Shown: positions 44,901 through 56,875, counted from the first letter of the stretch. The stretch is 64,000 nucleotides of DNA from Piezodorus guildinii (GCA_023052935.1 CM041292.1:95905237-95969236); one strand, 5' to 3'. The notes: a model not told the origin generated them from the sequence alone. A program made the numbers and translations.

Positions 44901-46427
44901 ATATTTCAACAATCATCTTAAATATTAAGTTTATATAATAGACTGGTAAGGAATTCCATTGACAGTGCTTCAAAAGCTGATTGCAATTCAAAAAGATTAT
45001 CCACTATCAACAATTATATTGATAAAATAAGTCATTAATTGTTTAGATCTTATCAGGTAAAGCTTAATAAAAATGTCGATGATTTCTATAGTCTTATAAT
45101 CACAGATTACAATATCAATAATATTTAAATTAATTTCTGACAGTCAAGTAATCCAAGCATAGTGATTTCTGATTGACTAAGGAAATTATTTGGTGGCTGA
45201 CTCCTAAGAGTAATTCACCTATTTATTAGCTTATTTAGTACATTAAAACTTCAAGACACTTGTAAATCATTTGTTTTTAATTATTAAAACATTATAAAGA
45301 GCAATTGATTATACTGAAACGTTTTTAAAACACAATATCAACACATATATAAAATAATAGATATATCAGAAAATATTATTTTCATGCTGAATCCCTACCA
45401 TCCTAAAAATAAGAGAAATTAATAATTAAGGAACCCACGTCTTAAAAATATTAAAAATATATTTTAAAAAATACAGAATAATCCCGAAGAAATACAAAAC
45501 AAGATCAGATAGGAATAGTTATATTAATTTTTTTCGGGACAGTTATATATCCATAGACATGTAATTTCGAAATACTTCCTTGATATCACAATTATAAGAA
45601 GCAACTAAACAGAAATTTGCTACAATATATTTCCTATACCAGATCATTTTGAGACAAAGTCCTCCACTCGATGAACTCAACGATTTTTCTTCGAATGTAT
45701 TCTTCTACGCACTTTTAGGACATTTCAAAATATAACTGTAACATGAAGTTTGTCTTAATAGTTTGTCTGAATAGTACGCGATATAATATACAGCGAAATT
45801 CTTTTATAGCTTATTCATATCAAATATTATTTGTTCACAATATCATAATATTTTGTTTTGAGTACTATTGTTATTTTTTTTTTATGGATATTATTCCAGG
45901 GGAAAGAGGTTTACAATACATTTTATAAAAAAATAATTTAAAATATGAAAATTCCCTAATTGAGAAGTTAGTTTCATATGATGATTGGAATTCTAACGAG
46001 TTATTTTACAAATAATAGTTTACAATTTTTGATGATACTAAATTAAAATATTTTTTATTAGGATCAGCACATATTTACATCAAATCGAAGCCAACAAAAA
46101 AATATGAATGAAATAATAATGATATAAATATACAGTTATTTTTCAAATGAGCTCTATGTTCATTCATTTTTTTGAAATTGATTTTATTTCTATAAAAAGA
46201 TTAATTTATATAAAACTCACAGTGTAATAAAGATGAAAATAAAAAAACGAACAATATGAATTCCAAAATTACCACACTTTTAAAAGCCTAGTGTATTATA
46301 AAGGCTATGCAAAAGAAAATCTATGGTTCAGGAAATATTCTTATAAATAATTAAATACTGACTTAAAACATGAAATGAAACCTCCGCTCGTGGGGAGATA
46401 ACGAACTAAGTAAAGGAGCAAATACAC
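41947..46427. other. Long AT-rich intergenic or intronic region
   Basis: About 4.5 kb without any recognised gene or transposon. A run of 22 T residues lies at 42599-42620. Short frames are AT-driven and not coding-like. Confidence 0.55.
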
Positions 46428-46649
46428 TCAGTCTCTAAGCGAGCACCTTCCATTCAAGTGACTTCGCTTCCTAGCACAATCCCTTAAACTTCTTAGGAGA
46501 TGAAATCGCCGCTGGAGCCACGAGGGGCCTCTGCCGTGTGGTGACAGGAGAAGAGCCCGGGCATCACCAACGAGCTCTGGATTACAGTAGGCGTCACGAC
46601 AGGAGGCAACAAGCGATGAGGAGTAGCGGCCACCCTCCAAGCCGGGCAC
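46428..46649 (-). CDS. Candidate GC-rich exon of unknown gene
   Basis: On the minus strand CTTTTTTGCAG (ending at 46650) is a strong acceptor. What follows is sharply GC-richer than the flanks and reads VPGLEGGRYSSSLVASCRDA, YCNPELVGDARALLLSPHGR, GPSWLQRRFHLLRSLRDCAR before a stop. The same frame is also open upstream to a Met in 46731-46733. The protein is not recognised; Arg/Leu/Ser richness would also fit a GC-rich non-coding exon. Treat as an exon candidate, coding status uncertain. Confidence 0.35.
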   Translation of the reverse strand: MPGLEGGRYSSSLVASCRDAYCNPELVGDARALLLSPHGRGPSWLQRRFHLLRSLRDCARKRSHLNGRCSLRD

Positions 46650-46832
46650 CTGCAAAAAAGAACGCTTTTCTTTTAGGGCAGTATCTAAGGGTTCAAACAT
46701 AATGACATTTTGCATAATTATATACAAACCCATAGCTCGAACTTAAATCAAATTACTATTCACTAATTATTGTATTTATTATTATGCTTCGTCAATACAT
46801 CTTTTACCAAGTCATTGTTTGTTTATTTTTTT

Positions 46833-47099
46833 GACGTCCCTTTATGCTGCTGTGGCTAACCGGAGGATGCTACAGTGGGAGTCTAAACTTTGCCTATCCA
46901 GGATTAATAAATTAATTAGGATAGGGATCTTTAACGAGTATCTAGCTTCGCACAGGCTCGGTACCACCTTTTAACGTCCCCTCCGAAGGACGGCAAAACT
47001 AAGGATTTTTAACGCCTATTAATAAATCATAAGGCCACCTGCGGTTTGAACCCGAGACCTTGGGCACAGGAGGCAGTTATGCTAACCATCTTTCTACAG
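46833..47099 (-). repeat. SINE family A, best-preserved copy
   Basis: In minus orientation the head holds an A box TAGCATAACTG (full match to the consensus) and a B box GGTTCAAACC about 32 bases later. The body has 'ccgtccttcggaggggacg', 'gagcctgtgcgaagctag' and 'actcgttaaagatcc'. The distal end is 'actgtagcatcctccggttagcc'. The presence of both boxes indicates a tRNA-derived, pol III-type element. Confidence 0.82.
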
Positions 47100-48369
47100 G
47101 TAAATCTCTGTTACCATGTTATTATAAATAACCTTAATGTATAGAGTTTCTTATAAATGTCTAGCCAAATTGTCGGAGCAAATACTAGACTTGTAGAGAA
47201 ACGATAAAGTTCATATGACCCTTAGTGCGATTCTCAACGGTTAGAGGGGAAAATCGAATTTTGAGTTTTTGCTGTTATTCGTGGTTCAGAAAAGCTCAAA
47301 TATATCTACTTGGTGTGCAAGAATAGACAAATAAGTGGAACCAAATGAAATGAATTTCCCTCAAGGCTAAGAAGTAATTACCCCCCAACATAGAAAAGTA
47401 AGTGTCACACATCATGCTGAAAATTAAATTTTAATATTTCGAAGAATATTCAGGTATTTCAAGCAGCTATAACTCATCTATACTAAGGTTATAAATTTCC
47501 CTGATCTAAAAAAAAAAAAAAAATTCTTCACTGAATTAGCTGTGAAACGGTGTAAAACAAATCCAACTTATCAACCAATCAAGGATGCGAGAAAAGAGAA
47601 ATTATAAACAAAAAAAAAATTAAAAATTTGAGCTTTATATGTGTCTCATAAATGTCTAGTCATATTGTGGGAGCAGGTACTAGAACTCGAGTGGGACCTT
47701 CTATCAGGATTCAACTTCTAAACCTTCTGGGAAACTTTCTTTTCTAGTATTTTGTACCATTTATTTTTACGTGCTTGTACATCAGGAAGATATATTTGAG
47801 ACTTCCAGATGAAAGCCACGGATAACAGCAAACTCAAAATCTGATTTTCCTCCAAACCGTTGTGAGTCGGACTTAGGGCTATATGAACATTTTGGTTTCA
47901 TTTGAGATCTAGTATCTTCCACAATATGACAAGACATTTTTGATAAACCCTTTATAGTCACCAACGGATACAATACATCATATATCTTTTACTCCTGCTT
48001 ACAAAACATGCATGCTTATATCTCAGCTCGTAGCTTAGTGACAGAGCTACTCGGAATCATAATGATTATGCCAGAATGAAAAATATTCTATAAAAGACTG
48101 AATCATAAGCAGGCATTCCGTAAATGTTAGAACCAATTTAATATGTGCGAGCGATACGGGATGCACAACACTGTAGGGTATTTGCAAAGGAATGCGTGAT
48201 ATGATGTTGTACAGTATATGAAGCTTGGATGTAATGTGATTCGCAGTAAGTAATTACAGTATAAACAGACGTTCTTCCGTTAAGGAAGATATCCTTTTCT
48301 ACCTTTATGATAAAAGAAGAAATTGGAATAACGTAGCTCGAGAATTACCAAATATGGTGATAATAGAAT
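47100..48369. other. AT-rich spacer
   Basis: No gene is recognised. Two similar segments ('atgtctagccaaattgtcgg' at about 47157 and 'atgtctagtcatattgtggg' at about 47646) suggest a short diverged duplication. Confidence 0.4.
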
Positions 48370-49550
48370 GACTAAATGCTAGCAAATTATTTTCCTAAAG
48401 ATTTGGCACCTCGAATCGGAGCCACAAGAATGGGAAAACAGGATCACAATCCCTATCCCAAGAAATACAACCTACGTGTTTGTGAGAACTATAGGCCAAT
48501 ATGCCTCTCCTCAGTCGTTTACAAAATGCACACAAGGGTTCTAGAGCAGCGAAACGGCGTATCGAAGAGGTACAGGCAGCGTTTATACAGGGACGACAGA
48601 CACAGGACCACATTTTCTCCTTGAGGATGATTAGATAGAAGAAGTATAGAAAAGGCATAAGACAGGGGCAAGGCAGTCTACCTAGCACTTATTGACTTGA
48701 AGGCATCTTTCGACTCAGTGCTAAGACAGGAGATATGGGACACACTGATAACATAAAGAGTACCGGCAAACCTGGTGAGTGCTATCAAATCAGTGTACCA
48801 AGATCCAAAGAGTGTTATGAGACTTAATGGCCAAACGTCACAGCTATTCCACTTTTATAAAGGAGTAATGCAGGGACATAGTCTTAGTCCCAAGCTATTC
48901 ATCCTTCTTATGGACGAGATATAAAAGGTAGGCGAAAGGAGGATCCTAAGAGCAGTGGTGAGGTATTGGAACCTAATAACAAGCCATGCGGAGGATATAG
49001 TCCTCATAGCTGACTCCCAGGAGGCTCTTCAGTCATCATTAGTGGAATAGGAAGAGAAACTAAAGATAAGAAGGCTGCAAATAAACCCAACTATAAGCAA
49101 AGTCATGAGTGTTGGGAGAGAAAATGAGGGGCCTGTGATTTCATATAATGGAGAACCTCTAGAATCAACGAATAATTATATGTACCTAGAGACCATTATA
49201 ACAGTGATGGTAAAATAGACCAGGATGTCCTGAATCGAAAGACGAAGGCCAATAGACTAAATGGTATGGGCATGTATGTAAAATGGACGACACCCAAAAG
49301 GCAAGGTGGTTCTTGGAAGGAAGACTTTTGGAAAAGTAAATTTTCCAGATTGATCCTGATGGATAGATTATTCCTATGAGGACTCGGGTGCAGAAAGAAG
49401 TTCGAGAGGAAGAACCCGGGTGTAGAGGGAGGAAATGTTATGAAATATGTACGAGAGGCGAAGGCCAATAAACTTCTGTTATCTGGGTAAGAAAGCGGAT
49501 AGATGTCTACATGGTCAATGCTCCTTACCACCAATGCAGTAAATAAAAAT
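48370..49550 (+). pseudogene. LINE reverse transcriptase pseudogene running into palindrome
   Basis: The plus strand reads ENYRPICLSSVVYKM, FIQGRQTQDHIFSL, LALIDLKASFDSVLRQEIWD (first catalytic Asp region), GVMQGHSLSPKLFILLMDE, and a mutated catalytic box (SHAEDIVLIADS where YADD is expected). It continues with LQINPTISKVMSVG and NNYMYLETII and then a C-terminal stretch. Many stops. The clade is uncertain; the MQG-x-SLSP-x-LF motif is found in RTE- and R1-like enzymes. From 49286 onward its 3' part lies in the left arm of the palindrome and is mirrored at 55446 and below. Confidence 0.78.
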
Positions 49551-50459
49551 ATGGAATATCACAATCCAATAATAATTAATTCTAAATAAAACATTAGGTT
49601 TGGGAAGTTAGATGTACCAGGTAACACCGCAAATCATTTTTAATTAAATATGTAATTTATCGTTCGAACAACTCATGACAAACAAATGAAAAAATGTATT
49701 GACTAACACACTAGAACAGCAAATTACCGACAAGGTACTGAAACAAAATTTGGGAGCAGGCTAAGCATAGAAAAGGTGTATTCCAAAAGGTAAACAGTGA
49801 AGGTAATAGTAGATGTGCACCAGCAAGTACCTCCAACCAGTACCTCAAAACTAAACCGGCTTTTAATTTTTGGAGTCCATTTTTTTTTCAATAACTATTT
49901 TAAACTTCGTAGTCCACTTCGTTATGCTTTACTATTGCATAAATAAACTCTCAGGTATACTGTAAAATGTTTATAAAGCTGAAAGTAATATGAAATAAAT
50001 GTACCTGACATAAAAGTTAGAAGGCCTTAATGTAAACTATTATATTTATATAGGAATTTTCAACAGTACTGATTTTAAACTAATAAACATAGAAGAAAGA
50101 AGAAGAGAGGAAATATGGTCAAGCTTCTTACTCGATTAAGTATAAGGTATATTTGAGTCACCAATGCAACAAGGAACAAGAAAAACGGACATAAACTCTA
50201 GTTTCAAATAATGCATTACATCATGTTTATAGTTATTATACTCCATATTCCCTTCTAGAATATTAGGCAAATTACATTATCCCAATGTTTTGCACGCAAT
50301 AACGATTAAAAATACATATTCATATGTAGATAAAAAGCAAATTTGTTGAGTAAAATAAATTCTTCTTGAAAGAATATTATAATCGATGTAAAAAACTGGT
50401 TTTATTTAAACTCCTCTATGATTTATGATGGCTTGCCTTGTTATAAATGTAACACTAGC

Positions 50460-50840
50460 AACTAGACTCCCTTATCTGCCAGGCTTTTATTTCCTTGAGC
50501 TTACACTCAAGAAAACGGGTTATGCAAGGCATCTCGGAGGCCGGAAGGGAAACTCTCTTATTTCAGGGGGCACCTAGGGAAGGGCTGATAAATTTTTAAG
50601 GCCGCCTCGGGAGCGGCAGAAGTGTGTTTTCTTCGAGGTATTTTTCTTTTTCTTTCTTTTTTTTTTTTTTTTTTGCGGGAGGTAGGTCCACCCTTTAACC
50701 CCCCACCCCTTCCCATCCGTTTGCTAATGCATGCGACAGTCCGGCGATGCCACTCTCAAACTCCCCCCTCACTTTATGAATAAAATTCAATTTCCGCTAG
50801 AGGCGCTACGGCAAAACTTCTCAAGCTAAGCCGATTTAAT
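50460..50840. other. GC-richer unassigned block in left arm
   Basis: Mixed-composition sequence with a T18 run (50657-50674) and C-rich tracts around 50690-50770. There is no credible reading frame. Mirrored at 53892-54272. Confidence 0.4.
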
Positions 50841-51544
50841 CCTTTTTTCCAAGGTATACGTCAGCCGTCTATTATAAATAAAAAATGAGTAATCTTTTAT
50901 CTTTTTCGTGTACTATAAAAATTATTCATTTGAAATTGAAAAATGTATAATCAATAAAAGTGACAGGTATTTGATATTAGTGAAAGAAAATCAAGACACC
51001 ATAAAACATGTAGATCTTCTTATTTCATCATCAAAAAGTTGCATAAATATGCAATTCAAGTCCAGGTTATTAACTTTCAATATGAGAATAAATCTCTTTA
51101 TATGAAATTATGTCATGACTCATGTTTTCACGAACTTATAAGCCACGCGACGGATCTTGATAAGTTTTTTTTTCTACCATTTAGGCCTTTCTCCAGAAGG
51201 TATATAAGTAAAATACATTGGAATTAAATTTTTCATTAAAGTTAAAATTAAATTTTCTATAAAAAAATCATCAAAAACTTATTCCTGAAATATGAGTAAT
51301 AATATAATATACCGTCAGAAAGCGCAATATTTTAGAAAATTACATATGCAACAACAACAAAAAAAAACCGTACAAGTTAATATACAGTTGTTAAGAGAAC
51401 AAAAACTTATGAACACATGTTATTTTTAATTTTATTAGTAAAAAAGGTTATGGTAAAACGGTGTTGCCACTGTACAAGTTGTATTCGTCTATACATTAAG
51501 CAAGATTTTAGAAAGAATATAACGTACCCGATCGTTTGTAAGCT

Positions 51545-51772
51545 GAACGAGTCATACATTTTGTCTATCCAGGTTTAGTTGGGATAGGGATCTTTAAAGA
51601 ATATCTGACATGACACATGCTCGGAACCACCTTTTTACGTCCAACTTATAACAACCAACGATAACAAAGAGTTTTTTATTTCCATTGGCAAATCCTCGGG
51701 TCATCTAAGAGTTTAAATAGTTGACCTTGGATATAGAAGGCTGTCATGCTAGCCAGTATGCTACAGATGACC
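51545..51772 (-). repeat. SINE family A copy in left arm
   Basis: Minus-oriented copy with a head similar to 9438 and 46833 ('ctgtagcatactggctagcatg' on the minus strand) and the 'aaagatccctatccca' body. Its mirror is 52960-53187, so insertion preceded the inverted duplication. Confidence 0.78.
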
Positions 51773-52192
51773 CCAGCTACAGATATCTTATTGTAAATTT
51801 AACAGAGTAAAATTAACATTTTTTTTCTAAATAATAACTTTATCCGTATTAAATAGTTAAAAGAGTTACTGATTGATGTATAGCTTTGTACGTCTATAAT
51901 GATGGAGTAATTTATGAGCGTTTTGACAAAGTGGTAGAAAAGTTATTTGGTGGTGCGGTCATCAAAAAACAGCAGTTAGGTAAAAAATAAATAAAATAAT
52001 TTTGTTTTCTTGGATACTATTGTAGAACCCTAATTATATCTGGTATATATTATCACACACACACATATATAAATAAACTTAAACCAACAAAAAATAAAGG
52101 GAACTTAATGTCAAAGATTCTTTTTTTAGATAGTTGACTCATCGTTTTTACTAAACTAATTTTTGTGGATATAATTAGTTGACCGTTAAGAA

Positions 52193-52408
52193 GAAGTCAA
52201 GAAGAGCTTGTTTCTATTTGTGTGTTTTCGGAGATTATGTTATAAATTGGAATCGTTAAAATAAAAATTAGTTTACTGAAGGAATTAGTCCGGGTGGCGG
52301 TCATTAAATGAAACAACTGAATAGTTTCAACTATTTTATTGTTTGCCAACGTTTCGACCCCCATTGTGGGTCATCATCAGGGCGTCTGGTAGGTGAGTGG
52401 AAACTGGG
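52193..52408 (-). repeat. Pivot unit A (hammerhead-like), full length, inverted
   Basis: Full-length copy of a ~215-bp unit between the left arm and the palindrome centre. Read on the minus strand it begins 'tttccactcacctaccagac', carries CTGATGA ... GAAAC with a GACCC/GGGTC pairing between them, then 'cattttaatgaccgcc'-type sequence, and ends 'gctcttcttgacttc'. Compare copies at 52404-52539 and 55447-55665. Confidence 0.85.
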
Positions 52409-52539
52409 TTTCCACTCACCTACCAGACGCCCTGATGATGACCCACAATGGGGGTCGAAACGTTGGCAAACAATAAAATAGTTGAAACTATTCAGTTGTT
52501 TCATTTAATGACCGCCACCCGGACTAATTCCTTCAGTAA
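52404..52539 (+). repeat. Pivot unit B (hammerhead-like), truncated
   Basis: Plus-oriented partial copy. It starts at the pentamer CTGGG that forms the palindrome centre and stops after 'ccttcagtaa', where unit A and C continue for another ~85 bases. CTGATGA is at 52432-52438 and GAAAC at 52457-52461. Confidence 0.85.
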
Positions 52540-55446
52540 TTCTTAACGGTCAACTAATTATATCCACAAAAATTAGTTTAGTAAAAACGATGAGTCAACT
52601 ATCTAAAAAAAGAATCTTTGACATTAAGTTCCCTTTATTTTTTGTTGGTTTAAGTTTATTTATATATGTGTGTGTGTGATAATATATACCAGATATAATT
52701 AGGGTTCTACAATAGTATCCAAGAAAACAAAATTATTTTATTTATTTTTTACCTAACTGCTGTTTTTTGATGACCGCACCACCAAATAACTTTTCTACCA
52801 CTTTGTCAAAACGCTCATAAATTACTCCATCATTATAGACGTACAAAGCTATACATCAATCAGTAACTCTTTTAACTATTTAATACGGATAAAGTTATTA
52901 TTTAGAAAAAAAATGTTAATTTTACTCTGTTAAATTTACAATAAGATATCTGTAGCTGGGGTCATCTGTAGCATACTGGCTAGCATGACAGCCTTCTATA
53001 TCCAAGGTCAACTATTTAAACTCTTAGATGACCCGAGGATTTGCCAATGGAAATAAAAAACTCTTTGTTATCGTTGGTTGTTATAAGTTGGACGTAAAAA
53101 GGTGGTTCCGAGCATGTGTCATGTCAGATATTCTTTAAAGATCCCTATCCCAACTAAACCTGGATAGACAAAATGTATGACTCGTTCAGCTTAAAAACGA
53201 TCGGGTACGTTATATTCTTTCTAAAATCTTGCTTAATGTATAGACGAATACAACTTGTACAGTGGCAACACCGTTTTACCATAACCTTTTTTACTAATAA
53301 AATTAAAAATAACATGTGTTCATAAGTTTTTGTTCTCTTAACAACTGTATATTAACTTGTACGGTTTTTTTTTGTTGTTGTTGCATATGTAATTTTCTAA
53401 AATATTGCGCTTTCTGACGGTATATTATATTATTACTCATATTTCAGGAATAAGTTTTTGATGATTTTTTTATAGAAAATTTAATTTTAACTTTAATGAA
53501 AAATTTAATTCCAATGTATTTTACTTATATACCTTCTGGAGAAAGGCCTAAATGGTAGAAAAAAAAACTTATCAAGATCCGTCGCGTGGCTTATAAGTTC
53601 GTGAAAACATGAGTCATGACATAATTTCATATAAAGAGATTTATTCTCATATTGAAAGTTAATAACCTGGACTTGAATTGCATATTTATGCAACTTTTTG
53701 ATGATGAAATAAGAAGATCTACATGTTTTATGGTGTCTTGATTTTCTTTCACTAATATCAAATACCTGTCACTTTTATTGATTATACATTTTTCAATTTC
53801 AAATGAATAATTTTTATAGTACACGAAAAAGATAAAAGATTACTCATTTTTTATTTATAATAGACGGCTGACGTATACCTTGGAAAAAAGGATTAAATCG
53901 GCTTAGCTTGAGAATTTTTGCCGTAGCGCCTCTAGCGGAAATTGAATTTTATTCATAAAGTGAGGGGGGAGTTTGAGAGTGGCATCGCCGGACTGTCGCA
54001 TGCATTAGCAAACGGATGGGAAGGGGTGGGGGGTTAAAGGGTGGACCTACCTCCCGCAAAAAAAAAAAAAAAAAAGAAAGAAAAAGAAAAATACCTCGAA
54101 GAAAACACACTTCTGCCGCTCCCGAGGCGGCCTTAAAAATTTATCAGCCCTTCCCTAGGTGCCCCCTGAAATAAGAGAGTTTCCCTTCCGGCCTCCGAGA
54201 TGCCTTGCATAACCCGTTTTCTTGAGTGTAAGCTCAAGGAAATAAAAGCCTGGCAGATAAGGGAGTCTAGTTGCTAGTGTTACATTTATAACAAGGCAAG
54301 CCATCATAAATCATAGAGGAGTTTAAATAAAACCAGTTTTTTACATCGATTATAATATTCTTTCAAGAAGAATTTATTTTACTCAACAAATTTGCTTTTT
54401 ATCTACATATGAATATGTATTTTTAATCGTTATTGCGTGCAAAACATTGGGATAATGTAATTTGCCTAATATTCTAGAAGGGAATATGGAGTATAATAAC
54501 TATAAACATGATGTAATGCATTATTTGAAACTAGAGTTTATGTCCGTTTTTCTTGTTCCTTGTTGCATTGGTGACTCAAATATACCTTATACTTAATCGA
54601 GTAAGAAGCTTGACCATATTTCCTCTCTTCTTCTTTCTTCTATGTTTATTAGTTTAAAATCAGTACTGTTGAAAATTCCTATATAAATATAATAGTTTAC
54701 ATTAAGGCCTTCTAACTTTTATGTCAGGTACATTTATTTCATATTACTTTCAGCTTTATAAACATTTTACAGTATACCTGAGAGTTTATTTATGCAATAG
54801 TAAAGCATAACGAAGTGGACTACGAAGTTTAAAATAGTTATTGAAAAAAAAATGGACTCCAAAAATTAAAAGCCGGTTTAGTTTTGAGGTACTGGTTGGA
54901 GGTACTTGCTGGTGCACATCTACTATTACCTTCACTGTTTACCTTTTGGAATACACCTTTTCTATGCTTAGCCTGCTCCCAAATTTTGTTTCAGTACCTT
55001 GTCGGTAATTTGCTGTTCTAGTGTGTTAGTCAATACATTTTTTCATTTGTTTGTCATGAGTTGTTCGAACGATAAATTACATATTTAATTAAAAATGATT
55101 TGCGGTGTTACCTGGTACATCTAACTTCCCAAACCTAATGTTTTATTTAGAATTAATTATTATTGGATTGTGATATTCCATATTTTTATTTACTGCATTG
55201 GTGGTAAGGAGCATTGACCATGTAGACATCTATCCGCTTTCTTACCCAGATAACAGAAGTTTATTGGCCTTCGCCTCTCGTACATATTTCATAACATTTC
55301 CTCCCTCTACACCCGGGTTCTTCCTCTCGAACTTCTTTCTGCACCCGAGTCCTCATAGGAATAATCTATCCATCAGGATCAATCTGGAAAATTTACTTTT
55401 CCAAAAGTCTTCCTTCCAAGAACCACCTTGCCTTTTGGGTGTCGTC
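52540..55446 (-). repeat. Palindrome, right arm (2907 bp)
   Basis: Reverse complement of 49286-52192 (see left arm). It carries the mirrored SINE (52960-53187), the mirrored GC-richer block and, at 55180-55446, the mirrored LINE C-terminus. It ends exactly where pivot unit C begins, so the LINE pseudogene upstream of 49286 has no mirror and the left side is the ancestral locus. Confidence 0.93.
52960..53187 (+). repeat. SINE family A copy in right arm
   Basis: Exact mirror of 51545-51772 within the palindrome. Confidence 0.78.
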
Positions 55447-55665
55447 TCACTGGGTTTCCACTCACCTACCAGACGCCCTGATGATGACCCACAATGGGGG
55501 TCGAAACGTTGGCAAACAATAAAATAGTTGAAACTATTCAGTTGTTTCATTTAATGACCGCCACCCGGACTAATTCCTTCAGTAAACTAATTTTTATTTT
55601 AACGATTCCAATTTATAACATAATCTCCGAAAACACACAAATAGAAACAAGCTCTTCTTGACTTC
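55447..55665 (+). repeat. Pivot unit C (hammerhead-like), full length
   Basis: A third copy at the outer edge of the right arm, in the same orientation as unit B and complete to 'gctcttcttgacttc'. CTGATGA is at 55478-55484 and GAAAC at 55503-55507, separated by a GACCC/GGGTC stem. Units B and C thus bracket the right arm as direct repeats. Confidence 0.85.
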
Positions 55666-55803
55666 ATTTAAACATTATATTTCTATAACGTAGTCTAAAT
55701 TATCAACTCTAGTGGCGCACGATTCAGCGCCATAAAATGATAAATTAAAAGTAATTAGATCAAACAATTAAAAAATGAAATCAAGCACAAATGCTAAGTA
55801 TTA

Positions 55804-56004
55804 TCGGATTGTTTCACATGAAATGTCCCTTTTTATAGTTTCTGAAATACATAAAGGATTTTGCAGGTCTCTGTTGGTGTCACGTTGGGAAAAATGTGTA
55901 GAAAACGAAGGTAAATACTTAAATAAAATTATCTTGTTTTCATATCGTATTTTAAATAAAAATCCTTTACCTTTAAAACGGACATTTCATGTGACACAAA
56001 CCAA
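55804..56004 (+). mobile_element. 201-bp mariner deletion derivative (MITE-like)
   Basis: Inverted ends 'ttgtttcacatgaaatgtcc' and 'ggacatttcatgtgacacaa' are flanked by TA on both sides (55802-55803 and 56005-56006). The left ~55 bases match the 5' end and the right ~95 bases the 3' end of the mariner at 36204-37116 ('gtgtcacgttggga', 'acacgaag' variants). The transposase has been removed by one internal deletion. Confidence 0.87.
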
Positions 56005-56006
56005 TA

Positions 56007-56875
56007 ATAATCAACTATTATACGCATTACTTCCGAAGGAGCTTATAATTTTCTAATCCTTTTATTTTTTTCATGTTATCATTCTCGTCAAAAATCAGCT
56101 CGATTGTTATGTAAAATGATTGATTGTTAGATAATGAAAACAGATTGTCCCTAACTTCAAACAAAAAAGGTTTTCAATAGGAATAACAGGTCAAAACAAT
56201 TCACTTTGACATTGCATCTGACGTTTTTCCTTGGTAAAATATACATTGTAAGAGAAAAATCAAATTTTCAAATCTATAACACAAACGTCAGTCGCAATAA
56301 AATAACTATATCAGAACATAAAATGAACGATTTCTGAAAATTCAAAAAAACGTCCATGTTTATCATTATATTTTAAGATAGATTTTAGTTAGCACAAAAA
56401 TATAACAACAATTACAAAAGCTTCTAATTTTACAGATATTTTTTCCGACGTTCAGATTTTTTTCCATATAGTTATTTTATTAACAGTGAGACCACTAGGT
56501 CTGAGAGATAAAACATTTCGTGATGACATTTGTTTAATATTTAAAAGCATCATATATGTTTGTTTCTTTTTTCATTCTAAATCGTCCCTACAATAACGCA
56601 GACATCTGAACGGCATTTAAATCAGAATACTATAGAATATCTTGTATAGAAACCAGAAAACAAACTATCATTTTTAATTTCGCGGATTCTCAACAGAGTG
56701 GTAGCACAAAAGTTAAACAACTAATTTCTCTGTAGTTCTTTTTAGTTCGATAATGTAATCTTGTCTGAAATACATCTGATCTCACAAAAACGAATCAGGA
56801 AAATATTAAAGACGACGAAAACGAAATCTGTGATAGTTTTTCCTTATTTTATTTTTGCAAGGTTTTTAAACTTTT
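56007..56875. other. AT-rich spacer
   Basis: No gene or known repeat is seen. Confidence 0.5.

Larger units (their letters stand above)
49286..52192 (+). repeat. Palindrome, left arm (2907 bp)
   Basis: This arm is the reverse complement of 52540-55446 with equal length, so positions pair as x and 104732 minus x. By eye I found two substitutions (50817/53915 and 51538/53194) and no length difference, including an 18-base T run that matches exactly. Contents: the end of a LINE pseudogene (49286-49550), AT-rich unique sequence, a GC-richer block at 50460-50840, and a SINE family A copy (51545-51772). Confidence 0.93.

Noticed and set aside
49196..49534. 112-codon minus-strand frame, with a similar 109-codon frame at 55198-55527
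   Set aside because: Antisense to the decayed LINE C-terminus and mirrored in the palindrome. It appears twice only because of the inverted duplication.
50908..51227. Two overlapping small frames mirrored at 53505-53824
   Set aside because: AT-rich, with no conserved motif. The duplicate is due to the palindrome and is not evidence of a gene pair.
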